Shown here one piece after another: positions 9,123-16,723 of a stretch of 64,000 nt of DNA. The DNA is from Cellulomonas phragmiteti. Lineage in GTDB: Bacteria > Actinomycetota > Actinomycetes > Actinomycetales > Cellulomonadaceae. The stretch is from NCBI RefSeq assembly GCF_016862775.1, contig NZ_BONP01000015.1, positions 1 through 64,000 on the forward strand, written 5' to 3'. Under the pieces are notes generated by a model. It ran no database searches and was not told the origin of the DNA. It saw only the letters and a program-made list of their open reading frames with translations. The translations under genes and the position numbers were made by a program. Numbering within the stretch: position 1 is the stretch's first letter; each line of letters begins with the position of its first letter.

Positions 9123-9500
9123 ATGAGCGAACACGTCGAGTACGAGGCCCGAACGGTCCGGCCGTATGCCGTGACCGGCGGCCGCGTGCGCTCGGCCCGC
9201 TCCGACCTGCCTCTCGAGGCACTGGTCGAGGTGATGCCGGGTGCCGTGGCCAGCACGGGGCTGACGCCCGAGAAGCGCGCGATCATCCAGCACGCGTCGG
9301 CCGGGTACATCTCGGTCGCCGAGCTGTCGGCGCTCCTCCATCTGCCGCTGGGTGTGGTTCGGATCCTCGTGTCCGACCTCACCGACGCGAACTCTGTGCG
9401 TGTGCACACCTCACAGCCGGTCGAGGTCAACACCGGTGAAAGCCCCGCCCTGTCCCTGAGCGTGCTGGAGAGTGTTCTCAATGGCATTTCCGCCCTCTGA
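9123..9500 (+). CDS. cvnC: Conservon DUF742 protein CvnC
   Basis: A 125-residue DUF742 protein, the third conservon component. The conserved C-terminal half reads as a winged-helix-like unit (EKRAIIQHASAGYISVAEL, HLPLGVVRILVSDL). The N-terminal VRPYAVTGGR is also typical. Molecular function is not established; in Streptomyces conservons it associates with the other three. It starts 11 bases after cvnB and overlaps cvnD by 20 bases, which suggests translational coupling. Confidence 0.9.
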   Translation: MSEHVEYEARTVRPYAVTGGRVRSARSDLPLEALVEVMPGAVASTGLTPEKRAIIQHASAGYISVAELSALLHLPLGVVRILVSDLTDANSVRVHTSQPVEVNTGESPALSLSVLESVLNGISAL

Positions 9501-10092
9501 CGCCGCCGTCGCCGCTCCGGCGGGGACCGCGGGCGCAGTCGCACCCACTGTCGTCAAGATCGTCGTCGCAGGCGGCTTCGCCGTCGGCAAGACGACCTTC
9601 ATCGGCTCGATCTCCGACATCGAGCCGCTCAACACCGAAGCAGCCATGACCGAGCACTCCGTGGGCGTCGACGACGCCGGCGGTGTGTCGGACCGCAAGA
9701 CGACCACGACGGTCGCGATGGACTTCGGTCGCATCGCGCTGCCGGGCTCGCTGTGGCTGTACCTGTTCGGGACCCCGGGCCAGGACCGCTTCCTCTTCAT
9801 GTGGGACGACCTGGTGCGCGGCGCGATCGGCGCCGTCGTGCTCGTGGACACCGACCGCCTGGACCAGTGCTTCCCGGCCGTCGACTACTTCGAGTCGCGG
9901 GGCATCCCGTTCGTCGTCGGCGTCAACTGCTTCGACGGGATCGCCAAGCACCAGCTGGACGACGTCCGTGAGGCCCTCGCCATCCCCGCCCACGTGCCGG
10001 TGCTCTACACCGACGCGCGGTCGCGGGCGGCGACCAAGCAGGCTCTCATCGCACTCGTGCAGCTCGCCATGGAGCGCCTGCGCCAGCGGTGA
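9481..10092 (+). CDS. cvnD: Conservon GTP-binding protein CvnD
   Basis: A 203-residue Ras-like/MglA-type small GTPase, the output switch of the conservon. Walker A is GGFAVGKTTF (31-40) and a switch II equivalent FGTPGQDRF is clear. The base-recognition position reads VNCFDG rather than NKxD, a substitution I believe is shared in this family. An in-frame GTG at 9472 is possible. ATG 9481 was preferred because it gives the usual length. It overlaps cvnC by 20 bases and is followed by a strong hairpin, so it ends the operon. Confidence 0.9.
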   Translation: MAFPPSDAAVAAPAGTAGAVAPTVVKIVVAGGFAVGKTTFIGSISDIEPLNTEAAMTEHSVGVDDAGGVSDRKTTTTVAMDFGRIALPGSLWLYLFGTPGQDRFLFMWDDLVRGAIGAVVLVDTDRLDQCFPAVDYFESRGIPFVVGVNCFDGIAKHQLDDVREALAIPAHVPVLYTDARSRAATKQALIALVQLAMERLRQR

Positions 10093-10105
10093 GCACCGCA
10101 GCGCA

Positions 10106-10144
10106 CGCGAACGGCCGGACCCCCACGGGGGCCGGCCGTTCGCG
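10106..10144 (+). terminator. Hairpin terminator of the cvn operon
   Basis: A perfect 13-bp stem (CGCGAACGGCCGG and its complement) continues as a 5-bp C/G stem with one bulged A and a two-base loop. There is no T-tract, as is usual in such high-GC genomes. Confidence 0.75.
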
Positions 10145-10190
10145 CGTCCCCGACCGGGTGGCCGGGCGCCCGCGGGGTCAGGATGGTGTC

Positions 10191-10655
10191 GTGCCCGCTC
10201 CACGGACGGCCCTCGACGCGGAGGTCCTGCTGGCGCGCGACCCGGTGGCGAGCGTCTACGTCGACGGCTCGGCGCTGAGCCGCTACCTGCCGGTGGCCCC
10301 CGAGGCGCGTGCGTGGGCGGGCTGGGCGGCGGAGCACGAGCCGGCCGCCGTGGTGTCCGGTGTCTCGGTGCTGGAGGCACGGGTCACGGCGGGCATGCTG
10401 GGCGTCGACGCGACGCTCGCGGTGCTCGACGCGCTGACGCGGCTGCCGACCATGCGCCTGTCCGACCAGGCCCTGCGCCGCGCCGTGCTGCTGCCGCCGG
10501 GGCTCGGGCCGTTCGCGGCGCTGCACGTGGGTGCCGCGCTGGCGCACGTCGGGGTCCGGGCGATCGCGACGTACGACCCCGCGACGGCGCGCGCCGCGGG
10601 CGCCGCCGGGCTCGTCGTGCTCAGCCCGGGGCGCCCCGCCGGCTGGTGGGGCTGA
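10191..10655 (+). CDS. PIN-like domain protein, possibly degenerate
   Basis: About 154 residues resembling VapC-type PIN ribonucleases. It has VYVDGSAL with the first Asp, SVLEAR with the Glu, and the final IATYDPATARAAG strand. The third acidic position, normally DALH, reads AALH, so one metal ligand is missing. The protein may be inactive or non-nuclease. No antitoxin gene is adjacent. The frame is open back to GTG 10089, but that would place the cvn terminator hairpin inside the coding sequence. GTG 10191 is preferred, preceded by a weak AGGA. The toxin reading is inference only. Confidence 0.6.
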   Translation: MPAPRTALDAEVLLARDPVASVYVDGSALSRYLPVAPEARAWAGWAAEHEPAAVVSGVSVLEARVTAGMLGVDATLAVLDALTRLPTMRLSDQALRRAVLLPPGLGPFAALHVGAALAHVGVRAIATYDPATARAAGAAGLVVLSPGRPAGWWG

Positions 10656-10714
10656 CGCGGCGCGGGGTGCGCACCCGGCAGGTCCGCGCGGCCCGGGTCA
10701 CCGAGACTGGGGTC

Positions 10715-12187
10715 ATGACGTCTCCCACCCCCGACCCGCACGACCCGCGGTGGCACGTCCGTGCGCCGCGCGGCTGGATCAACGACCCCAACGGCATCGG
10801 CTGGTGGGACGGGCGCTGGCACGTGATGTACCAGTGGAACCCGCGCGCGTCCGTGTGGGGGGACATCCACTGGGGGCACGCCAGCTCGCCGGACCTGCTG
10901 CGCTGGGACCACGAGCCGACCGCGCTGGCACCGCGCCCGGGCATGCTCGACGCGGGCGGGGCGTGGAGCGGGGTCGCGGTCGCCGACGCCGGTGACGTCG
11001 CCCTGGTGTACAGCGCGGTGCGCGACACCGCGGCGAGCGCGGGCGTCGCCGTCGCCAGGCGCGGGCCGGACGGCCGCTGGGTGCAGCCCGACCGGCTCGC
11101 GGCGCCGCACCCCGCGCTGCCGGGGGTGGTCGAGGTGCGCGACCCGTTCCTGCTGACCGTGGACGGCCGGCGCCTCGGGATCCAGGGCGCGGGGACCCCG
11201 GGCGGTGGCGCCGTGCTGGTGTACGACGTCGCCGACCTCGACGACTGGCGGCTGCTGGGCACGCTGGTCGCCGCGGGGGACGTGCCGGACGGCCTGGACG
11301 CGCCGGGGCAGGTGTGGGAGTGCCCGCAGCTCGTGCAGGTCGGCGGGGTGTGGGTGCTGCTCGTGTCGTGGTTCGAGCGCGGTGCCGGTCCCGAGCGGCT
11401 GGGGGTCACGACGTTCACCGGCGACCTGGACCTCGCGGGGGACGTGCCGCGGTTCGTCGTGGCGTCGTCCGCGCCGTTCGACCGCGGCCCGGACGTCTAC
11501 GCGCCGCAGGCGTGCGTCGCCCCCGACGGGCGGGTGCTGGTGTGGGGCTGGTCGTGGGAGGGCCGCGGCGACGGTCCGCTGGGCCGGCCGGCCGACGAGG
11601 TCGAGGCGGCGGGCTGGGCGGGCCTGCTGACGTTCCCGCGCGAGCTGGTGCCCGGACCCGACGGCAGCGTCGGCGTGCGTCCCGCGGCCGAGCTCGACGC
11701 GCTGCGCGCCCGTCCGCTGGCCGTCGCCCGCGACGACGCGGGTGCGCGGCTGGTCACCGACGAGGTGGCGTGGTGGGCGCGGTCCGCCGACGGGATCGAG
11801 GTCGCGCTCGTCGACGACGACGGGGAGGTCGTGGTGTGGGCCGCCGCCGCGGGGTGCGACGTGCTCGTGGACGGGTCGGTCCTCGAGGCCTTCGAGGCGG
11901 ACGGGCGCAGCACGACGATGCGCGTCTACCGCCGCGGCGCGCACCGGTGGCGCGTCCGCTCCCGCGGCGGTCTGGAGGTGTGGGTGCTCGGCCTGCCCGT
12001 GGCCGGGTGGCCCCGCTGCGCGGTGGACGGCGGGCGACCTCGGTGTGGGAGACTCGACGCCGCCGTCGGCTCGTCCGGCGGCACGGGAGGGCTGGCTGAG
12101 CGGCCGAAAGCGACGGTCTTGAAAACCGTTGGTGCGGTGACCCCGCACTCAAGGGTTCGAATCCCTTGCCCTCCGCGAGTGGTGTGA
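10715..12187 (+). CDS. GH32 beta-fructosidase (sucrose/sucrose-6-phosphate hydrolase type)
   Basis: Retaining hydrolase of family GH32 acting on sucrose, sucrose-6-phosphate or fructans. The three signatures are present: WINDPNG with nucleophile Asp24, the VRDP transition-state Asp, and WECPQL with the acid/base Glu. The C-terminal beta-sandwich ends with VLVDGSVLEAF near residue 390. There is no signal peptide, so it is probably cytosolic. ATG 10715 lies seven bases from a -10-like GAGACT. Oddly, no stop occurs before tRNA-Ser: the frame runs through the whole tRNA and ends at 12187, so the last ~34 residues are read from tRNA sequence and island DNA. The natural C-terminus is therefore uncertain. 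Confidence 0.85.
   Translation: MTSPTPDPHDPRWHVRAPRGWINDPNGIGWWDGRWHVMYQWNPRASVWGDIHWGHASSPDLLRWDHEPTALAPRPGMLDAGGAWSGVAVADAGDVALVYSAVRDTAASAGVAVARRGPDGRWVQPDRLAAPHPALPGVVEVRDPFLLTVDGRRLGIQGAGTPGGGAVLVYDVADLDDWRLLGTLVAAGDVPDGLDAPGQVWECPQLVQVGGVWVLLVSWFERGAGPERLGVTTFTGDLDLAGDVPRFVVASSAPFDRGPDVYAPQACVAPDGRVLVWGWSWEGRGDGPLGRPADEVEAAGWAGLLTFPRELVPGPDGSVGVRPAAELDALRARPLAVARDDAGARLVTDEVAWWARSADGIEVALVDDDGEVVVWAAAAGCDVLVDGSVLEAFEADGRSTTMRVYRRGAHRWRVRSRGGLEVWVLGLPVAGWPRCAVDGGRPRCGRLDAAVGSSGGTGGLAERPKATVLKTVGAVTPHSRVRIPCPPRVV
12086..12175 (+). tRNA. tRNA-Ser(UGA)
   Basis: A 90-nt class II tRNA. The acceptor stem GGAGGGC pairs with GCCCTCC. The anticodon stem ACGGT/ACCGT encloses anticodon TGA (reads UCA). 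The variable arm GTGCGG/CCGCAC is fully paired, the T-stem AAGGG/CCCTT is intact, and the discriminator is G. CCA is not encoded. The 3' 62 bases are duplicated at 18167-18229, marking this gene as an integration site. Confidence 0.97.
12114..12176 (+). repeat. Left attachment repeat of the island
   Basis: A 63-bp direct repeat, 61 of 63 bases identical to 18167-18229. It runs from the anticodon stem to just past the tRNA 3' end. The two differences (CA at 12146-12147 against TG at 18199-18200) lie in the variable arm. Only this copy pairs correctly there. Confidence 0.9.
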
Positions 12188-12268
12188 ACGTGCAGGTCAG
12201 GTGCGTATATGGAGAGGTCGAGGCGCTGCCTTGAGGTCTATACGGTGACGGACGCCACCAGACTCGTG

Positions 12269-12287
12269 TGGCTAACCTTTGGCTAAC
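12269..12287 (+). repeat. Paired TGGCTAAC sites, left end of island
   Basis: Two copies of TGGCTAAC spaced 11 bases start-to-start lie about 93 bases inside the left repeat. A matching pair lies inside the right end at 18090-18107. The arrangement resembles arm-type integrase binding sites. Confidence 0.5.
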
Positions 12288-12358
12288 GAAACGGCTCGCA
12301 CTGCGGCTACCGACATGGCTGCCGGAGTGGTCGGTAGTCCGGAACCGGGACATCTCGA

Positions 12359-13351
12359 CTAGCTGTACTGCCCAGGCAGGTTGGTCAACCGCGTGTTGGG
12401 CGGGACCTTGCCGATGGCTGAGTGGGGCCGGTGGTGGTTGTACTGGTGAAGCCATCCTGGCAGGGCTTTGCGGCGAGCGGTCTCGGACTTGTAGTGCTGG
12501 GCGAACGCCCACCCCGCGGCCATGGTGCGGTGGAACCGCTCGATCTTCCCGTTGGTCTGCGGGCGGTAGGGGCGGGTCTTCTTGACGCTGATGCCCAGCT
12601 CGGCGCAGGCGTCGCGCCAGGCGTGAGACCTGTAGGCCGACCCGTTGTCCGACAGGACGCGTTCGACGCTCACCCCGCGGGCAGCGAACCAGGACACCGC
12701 CCGACGCAGCACCCCGACGGCGGTGGTCGCGGTCTCGTCGTCGTGGATCTCGGCGTAGGCGACCCGGGAGTGGTCGTCGATGACGGTGTGAACGAACGCG
12801 GTGCCGAGCTTCGGCTGCCCGTAGACGTTCCGGTTGGCGCCCGGGGTCGCGGCGCGGTGCCGGTTGCCTTGTCGGCGTCCGACGAACCGCCAGCCGCCAC
12901 CGTCGGGGATGTTGCCGAGCTTCTTGACGTCGACGTGGATCATCGCCCCGGCGTACGGGTGCTCGTAGCGACGGATCGGTTCACCGGTGCGGATGTCGAC
13001 ATGGGAGAGCCGGTTGAGCCGGCAGCGGGTCAGCACGGCGTGCACGGTCGAGGCCGGCATGCCCAGGCGGGCGCCGATCTCGATCGGGGACAGCCGCATC
13101 TTCCAGCGCAGGTGCACTACCCGGCGCACCTGGTGCTGCGGGGTCTTGTTGGCGACCCGGTGCGGGCGACTCGAACGATCACCCATCGCTTCGGCGCCCA
13201 TCGCGGCGTAGCGGTCGGCCCACCGCTTTGCGGTCGGCCACGACACGTGGAACCACTCGGCCGCCCGAGCGACCGGCCAACCCTCATCGACGATCAGACG
13301 AGCGATGCGCAGGCGCATCACCGGGGTCAGAGCAGCGTTAGCGTGGGACAC
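12359..13351 (-). CDS. IS481-family transposase
   Basis: A 330-residue DDE transposase. The N-terminal HTH region (VARAAEWFHVSWPTAKRWADRY, residues ~25-50) is followed by an rve catalytic core. Its acidic residues fall in MIHVDVKKL, VIDDHSR and NGKIERFHRT. The C-terminal HHRPHSAIGKVPP is the family signature. GTG 13351 is preceded by AGGAGG. The protein looks full length. No terminal inverted repeat could be matched to its downstream side. The upstream side runs within about 60 bases into the IS3 element, so the IS itself may have lost its 5' end. Confidence 0.93.
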   Translation of the reverse strand: MSHANAALTPVMRLRIARLIVDEGWPVARAAEWFHVSWPTAKRWADRYAAMGAEAMGDRSSRPHRVANKTPQHQVRRVVHLRWKMRLSPIEIGARLGMPASTVHAVLTRCRLNRLSHVDIRTGEPIRRYEHPYAGAMIHVDVKKLGNIPDGGGWRFVGRRQGNRHRAATPGANRNVYGQPKLGTAFVHTVIDDHSRVAYAEIHDDETATTAVGVLRRAVSWFAARGVSVERVLSDNGSAYRSHAWRDACAELGISVKKTRPYRPQTNGKIERFHRTMAAGWAFAQHYKSETARRKALPGWLHQYNHHRPHSAIGKVPPNTRLTNLPGQYS

Positions 13352-13479
13352 GAAGACCTCCTGGTCGTCGAGCGGAACCTCAGCAGCTCCACTCCACGCC
13401 GGGAGGTCTTGGGTCTGCTGCACGAGTAGGTGACACCTGACCTGTGGGGACGAGGGTCCCCGCTGGAAGGATGTGCACC

Positions 13480-13782
13480 GTGCCCAGACCCCATCCGAAG
13501 GAGTTCCGCGACGACGTCGTGGCCGTGGCCCGCCGCGGAGAGGCTCCGCTGTCGCAGATCGCGAAGGACTTCGGGATCTCCGACTCATGCCTGCGCAACT
13601 GGATGCGCGCCGCGGACGTCGAGGACGGCAACCGGCCCGGGGTGACCCGCTCGGAGTCGGTCGAGCTGCGAGAGGCGAACCGGCGGATCCGACTCCTGGA
13701 GCAGGAGAACGAGGTCCTGCGCCGCGCAGCGGCGTACTTGTCCCAGGCGCACCTGCCGGGAAAAGGCTCTACCCGCTCGTGA
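13480..13782 (+). CDS. IS3-family OrfA (HTH protein)
   Basis: A 100-residue helix-turn-helix protein that binds the element ends. It shows PHPKEFRDDVVAVARR, the HTH IAKDFGISDSCLRNWM, and a leucine-zipper-like tail (ANRRIRLLEQENEVLRRAA) for multimerisation. The GTG at 13480 is chosen over ATG 13471 because GGAAGG (13465-13470) gives 9-base spacing to the GTG but none to the ATG. It ends in the slippery region used to make OrfAB. Confidence 0.9.
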   Translation: MPRPHPKEFRDDVVAVARRGEAPLSQIAKDFGISDSCLRNWMRAADVEDGNRPGVTRSESVELREANRRIRLLEQENEVLRRAAAYLSQAHLPGKGSTRS

Positions 13783-14639
13783 GCGAGCTCGCTGCCGACG
13801 GGGTCCCCGTCGCGGTGACGTGCCGGGTCCTCAAGCTCGCCAGACAGCCCTACTACCGCTGGCTCGCCGAGCCCGTGACGACCCGTGAGGTCGAGCAGGC
13901 ATATCTCGCGAACGCGCTGTTCGACGCCCACCGCGATGACCCGGAGTTCGGTCACCGGCTCCTGGCTGACGAGGCCGCCCGCGCTGGGCTGGTCGCCTGC
14001 GACCGAACCGTCTGGAGGATCTGCTCGGACAACGGCTGGTGGTCGGCGTTCGGCAAGAAGCGCAGCCGCGGTGGCAAGAAGGCCGGCCCGCCGGCCCACG
14101 ACGACCTCGTGCTGCGCCAGTTCAGGGCCGACGCGCCGAACCGGTTGTGGCTCTGGGACATCACCGAGCACCCCACGAACGAGGGCAAGGTCTACCTCTG
14201 CGCGATCAAGGACGTGTACTCCAACCGGATCGTCGGATACTCGATCAACTACCGGATGACGTCCCAGATCGCGGTAGACGCGCTGCTCAGCGCGGTGCGG
14301 CGACGCCGCGACGTGGCCGGGTGCGTGGTTCACAGCGACCGCGGCAGCCAGTTCCGCAGCCGGAAAGTGGCCCGCGTCCTGGACCGCCACGACCTGGTCG
14401 GGTCGATGGGCCAGGTCGCCTCGGCGGGCGACAACGCCGCCATGGAGAGCTTCTTCTCCCTGCTGCAGAAGAACGTGCTCAACCGGCGCCGCTGGGCCAC
14501 TCGGCAGGACCTGCGGATCGCCATCGTCACCTGGATCGAAAGGACCTACCACCGCCGCCGCCGACAGCACCGTCTCGGTCGACTGACGCCCATTGAGTAC
14601 GAGACGATCAACACCCCTCAGGTCGCACTCGCCGCCTGA
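13480..14639 (+). CDS. IS3-family OrfAB transposase via -1 frameshift
   Basis: The catalytic half (OrfB, ~290 residues from 13758 on) lies in the -1 frame relative to OrfA. The heptamer GGGAAAA at 13758-13764 is positioned so that a -1 slip joins ...LPGK to RLYPLVSEL. The rve core has LWLWDITEH (D1), VVHSDRGSQF (D2) and DNAAMESFFS (E), the standard IS3 DDE order. It appears intact, so the element could still be active. Confidence 0.9.
13758..13764 (+). promoter_or_regulatory. Programmed -1 frameshift heptamer GGGAAAA
   Basis: It fits X-XXY-YYZ in the OrfA frame and lies 16 bases before the OrfA stop. Confidence 0.75.
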
Positions 14640-14671
14640 GACCGACTGTCACCTACTCGTGCAGCAGACCC

Positions 14672-15133
14672 AACCGCAGCCACGGGCAGGGCTGCCCCGG
14701 GTGCGCTGAGCACGGCTTCAACCCGGCGCGTCCCGGCTACCTGTACTTCCTTGAGCACGCGGCGCTGAACGCCTACAAGATCGGCATCACGAACGTCGGG
14801 ACTACCCGCCTGGCGGCGTTTCAGGCCGCCGGGTGGGCAGTACTCGCGCTCAGCCGGTTCGAACGGGGCCAAGACGCGGCCGACGTCGAACGCGCCATCA
14901 AGAACTGGTGGAGGGCCGAGCTCGGCATCCCGCCGTACCTGAGCGCCCTGGACACACCAGGGACTGGGGGGTGGACCGAGACGATTTCTCGTGACGCCGT
15001 CACAGCTCTGTCGGTCCTCGAGCGGATCGCCTCAGAGCCCAGCGCGAGGAACGGGTCGAGCGCCGGCCGAGCTAGCGCCGGACGACACCTCGTCGGCGAG
15101 AAGCCCCGCTCACTCCGGTTGGGCGATCGGTAG
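14672..15133 (+). pseudogene. GIY-YIG/T5orf172-like protein, 5' end removed by IS3
   Basis: An open frame of 153 codons begins inside the right end of the IS3 element and has no start of its own. It encodes a CxxC zinc-like knuckle (GCPGCAEHGFNP), then a T5orf172/GIY-YIG-like core (GYLYFLEHAAL, AYKIGITN) and RAIKNWWRAELGIPP, ending GGWTETISRD. I recognise this layout from actinobacterial zinc-ribbon proteins with a GIY-YIG-like core, often near defence or mobile genes. The N-terminal zinc-ribbon part is missing. The remainder is not found elsewhere in the window, so DNA was lost when or after the IS inserted. Confidence 0.7.
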
Positions 15134-15406
15134 ACCGAGCAAGGTGTTGCGACGGTTGAGCGGGTGCTGGTCGGGGTGCCACCGCAGCACCCAACCCGAC
15201 GCAGTCAACGTCTCGCATGCGTCGAGCGCGGTCGCGCCGATCTCGACGTCGGTGACGCGGGCGACTTCATTCCCGTACCGGTACGCGGGCACCCAGAAGT
15301 GCGCGCCGGCGTCGAGCAGCGCGCGGACTTCGGCTGCGTCAGCGTCGCTAGCCGCCCATAGCCATGTGGACCGAGGGCTCGTGGTCACCTGCAGCTCGTG
15401 CGTCAT
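15110..15406 (-). CDS. Hypothetical protein, 98 residues
   Basis: Family not recognised. The protein is acidic and soluble, with a plausible alpha/beta pattern (TWLWAASDADAAEVRALLDAG, FWVPAYRYGNEVARVTDVEIG). It has no signal peptide or membrane segment. ATG 15406 begins MTHELQV. Its 3' end overlaps the end of the convergent truncated gene by 24 bases. It lies in the island cargo, divergent from the TIR operon. Confidence 0.55.
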   Translation of the reverse strand: MTHELQVTTSPRSTWLWAASDADAAEVRALLDAGAHFWVPAYRYGNEVARVTDVEIGATALDACETLTASGWVLRWHPDQHPLNRRNTLLGLPIAQPE

Positions 15407-15579
15407 GGGTCGAATCCTCGCAGCGGCCCACGCTGGCTGTCAGCGCACCTGGCCGTGCGGCGTGCGCGGTGATCATGCGCCGTTCGCGCTGGGCGGCGCA
15501 CGGTAGTTCGCCCCCGTGACGCTCCACTGTCGTGAGATCGTCGGGGCACGGTGACGCGGCGAGCAGGAGGGTGCTGGAC
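15407..15579. other. Divergent intergenic region before the TIR operon
   Basis: 173 bases between a minus-strand hypothetical gene and the TIR operon. It should hold the operon promoter. A TAGTTC sequence near 15505 is the only -10-like element I noted. No clear operator was seen. Confidence 0.3.
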
Positions 15580-15966
15580 ATGGCGAAGACGAGGGTCTTC
15601 ATCAGTTTCGACTACGACAACGACTCCGACTTGAAGACTCTGCTCGTTGGGCAGGCAGCCAACCCGAACGCACCATTTGACATCGCCGACTGGTCGATCA
15701 AGATCGCCTCTCCGACGTGGCGGGACGAGGCGCGGCGCCGCATCCGCGCGAGCGACGTGGTTGCCGTGATCTGCGGCCTGCGGACCCACACCGCCACCGG
15801 TGTCGCCGCGGAGGTGAGCATCGCCCAGGAGGAGGGCAAGCCGTACTTCCTGCTGTGGGGACGGACGCAGGGCACGTGTACGAAGCCGACCTCCGCCCGC
15901 TCGTCCGACAAGCTCTACAGGTGGACGTGGGACGACCTGAAGTCGCTGGTCGGTGGAAGTCGGTGA
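15580..15966 (+). CDS. TIR-like (ThsB/DUF1863-type) protein
   Basis: A 128-residue single-domain TIR-like protein. The opening strand RVFISFDYDND, the central ARRRIRASDVVAVICG and the helix VAAEVSIAQEEGKPYF follow the MTH538/ThsB-type fold (DUF1863). Glu78 aligns with the conserved acidic residue of that family. In Thoeris, such proteins sense infection and make cyclic ADP-ribose-like signals. No ThsA homologue is present here. ATG 15580 follows AGGAGG with good spacing. It is the first gene of a five-gene coupled operon inside the tRNA island. Activity is an inference; the fold assignment is fairly firm. Confidence 0.8.
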   Translation: MAKTRVFISFDYDNDSDLKTLLVGQAANPNAPFDIADWSIKIASPTWRDEARRRIRASDVVAVICGLRTHTATGVAAEVSIAQEEGKPYFLLWGRTQGTCTKPTSARSSDKLYRWTWDDLKSLVGGSR

Positions 15967-16427
15967 GTCACCCGACAGAGGGCCGCGATCCCGCGACCCT
16001 TGACCAGTACAAGCTTGCCGCTGAGATGGCCGACCGGGTGTCGGCGCGACGCGGCAACGCGAACACCTACTTCGTCTCCCTGCAGAGCGCACTCGTGGCC
16101 GTCTTGGGATTCCTCACCGCCGGCGCCTCGGCTCCGGACCGATGGGTTCTGGTGGCGGTGTGCTCCGCGGGACTCGTGACCGCGACCACGTGGTACTTGC
16201 TGCTCCGCAGCTACCGAGACCTGAACCGCGCGAAGTACGAGGTGATCTGCCGCATCGAGGCCCAGTTGCCGCACCAAGTCTTCAGCGACGAGTGGATCTC
16301 GCTCAAGCGTGACCCGGTGAAGTGGTGGCGTCCGCGCTACGCCGAGCTTGGCACCGTCGAGCGAGTGGTGCCGCTCGCCTTCGCGGGGCTCAACGTCGCT
16401 CTCGGCTACTACATAGGGTGGGGATGA
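15963..16427 (+). CDS. RipA-family-like small membrane protein
   Basis: A 154-residue membrane protein. The N-terminal motif YKLAAEMADRVSARRGNANTYF is characteristic of proteins I know as RipA-family octameric membrane proteins. It is followed by TM segments at about 38-55 and 61-82, a cytosolic SYRDLNRAKYEVICRIE helix, a WW-rich loop, and TM3 at 134-152. The layout is also reminiscent of SLATT-type effector membrane proteins. GTG 15963 overlaps the TIR stop (GTGA), so the two are translationally coupled. It is the obvious candidate membrane effector of the system. Confidence 0.75.
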   Translation: MSHPTEGRDPATLDQYKLAAEMADRVSARRGNANTYFVSLQSALVAVLGFLTAGASAPDRWVLVAVCSAGLVTATTWYLLLRSYRDLNRAKYEVICRIEAQLPHQVFSDEWISLKRDPVKWWRPRYAELGTVERVVPLAFAGLNVALGYYIGWG

Positions 16428-16723
16428 TGTACCTCGACGATGTCGCTGCTGCTGTCCGAACCCACATCCCGAGCGACGTGGACGTTCCCCCTGACAGCGA
16501 GCACCTGTTCCTGCTCTACGCGGTCCTGGTTCGCGCTAAGGGCCGGACCGTTACCGACGAGGACGTACACGACGCGTGGGTCGCATGGATGCGAGCCCGA
16601 GGCGAGGATCACGACGCCATGGTCCCGTTCGCTGCGCTGAGTGAGAGCGCGCGTGCCCAGGATGTGCCCTTCGCGGAGGCGATCCGTCGGGCGGCAAGCG
16701 ACCACCCTGACGCCGCTTCCTGA
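16424..16723 (+). CDS. Conserved hypothetical, ~99 residues
   Basis: A small acidic soluble protein with the patterns DVPPDSEHLFLLYAVLVRAKG, VTDEDVHDAWVAWM and RGEDHDAMVPF. I associate this pattern with an uncharacterised actinobacterial family (DUF7701-like), an assignment I cannot verify. ATG 16424 overlaps the previous stop (ATGA); a second ATG follows at 16427. It shares coupling on both sides with its neighbours, so its product is presumably needed in fixed ratio with them. Confidence 0.65.
   Translation: MMYLDDVAAAVRTHIPSDVDVPPDSEHLFLLYAVLVRAKGRTVTDEDVHDAWVAWMRARGEDHDAMVPFAALSESARAQDVPFAEAIRRAASDHPDAAS

Larger units (their letters stand above)
13410..14672 (+). mobile_element. Complete IS3-family insertion sequence
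   Basis: A 1263-bp element with TG...CA ends and perfect inverted repeats (TGGGTCTGCTGC... and its complement), extending to 27 bp if the outer base pair is counted (13409-13435 and 14647-14673). It carries orfA and orfB in overlapping frames. No target-site duplication is visible: the flanks read TCT on the left and ACC on the right. This suggests later rearrangement. Confidence 0.9.

Noticed and set aside
10089..10190. Longer N-terminus for the PIN-like gene from GTG 10089
   Set aside because: It would be overlapped by the strong cvn terminator and adds only low-complexity residues.
10191..10655. Complete VapBC toxin-antitoxin pair
   Set aside because: No adjacent antitoxin and a catalytic acidic residue is absent.
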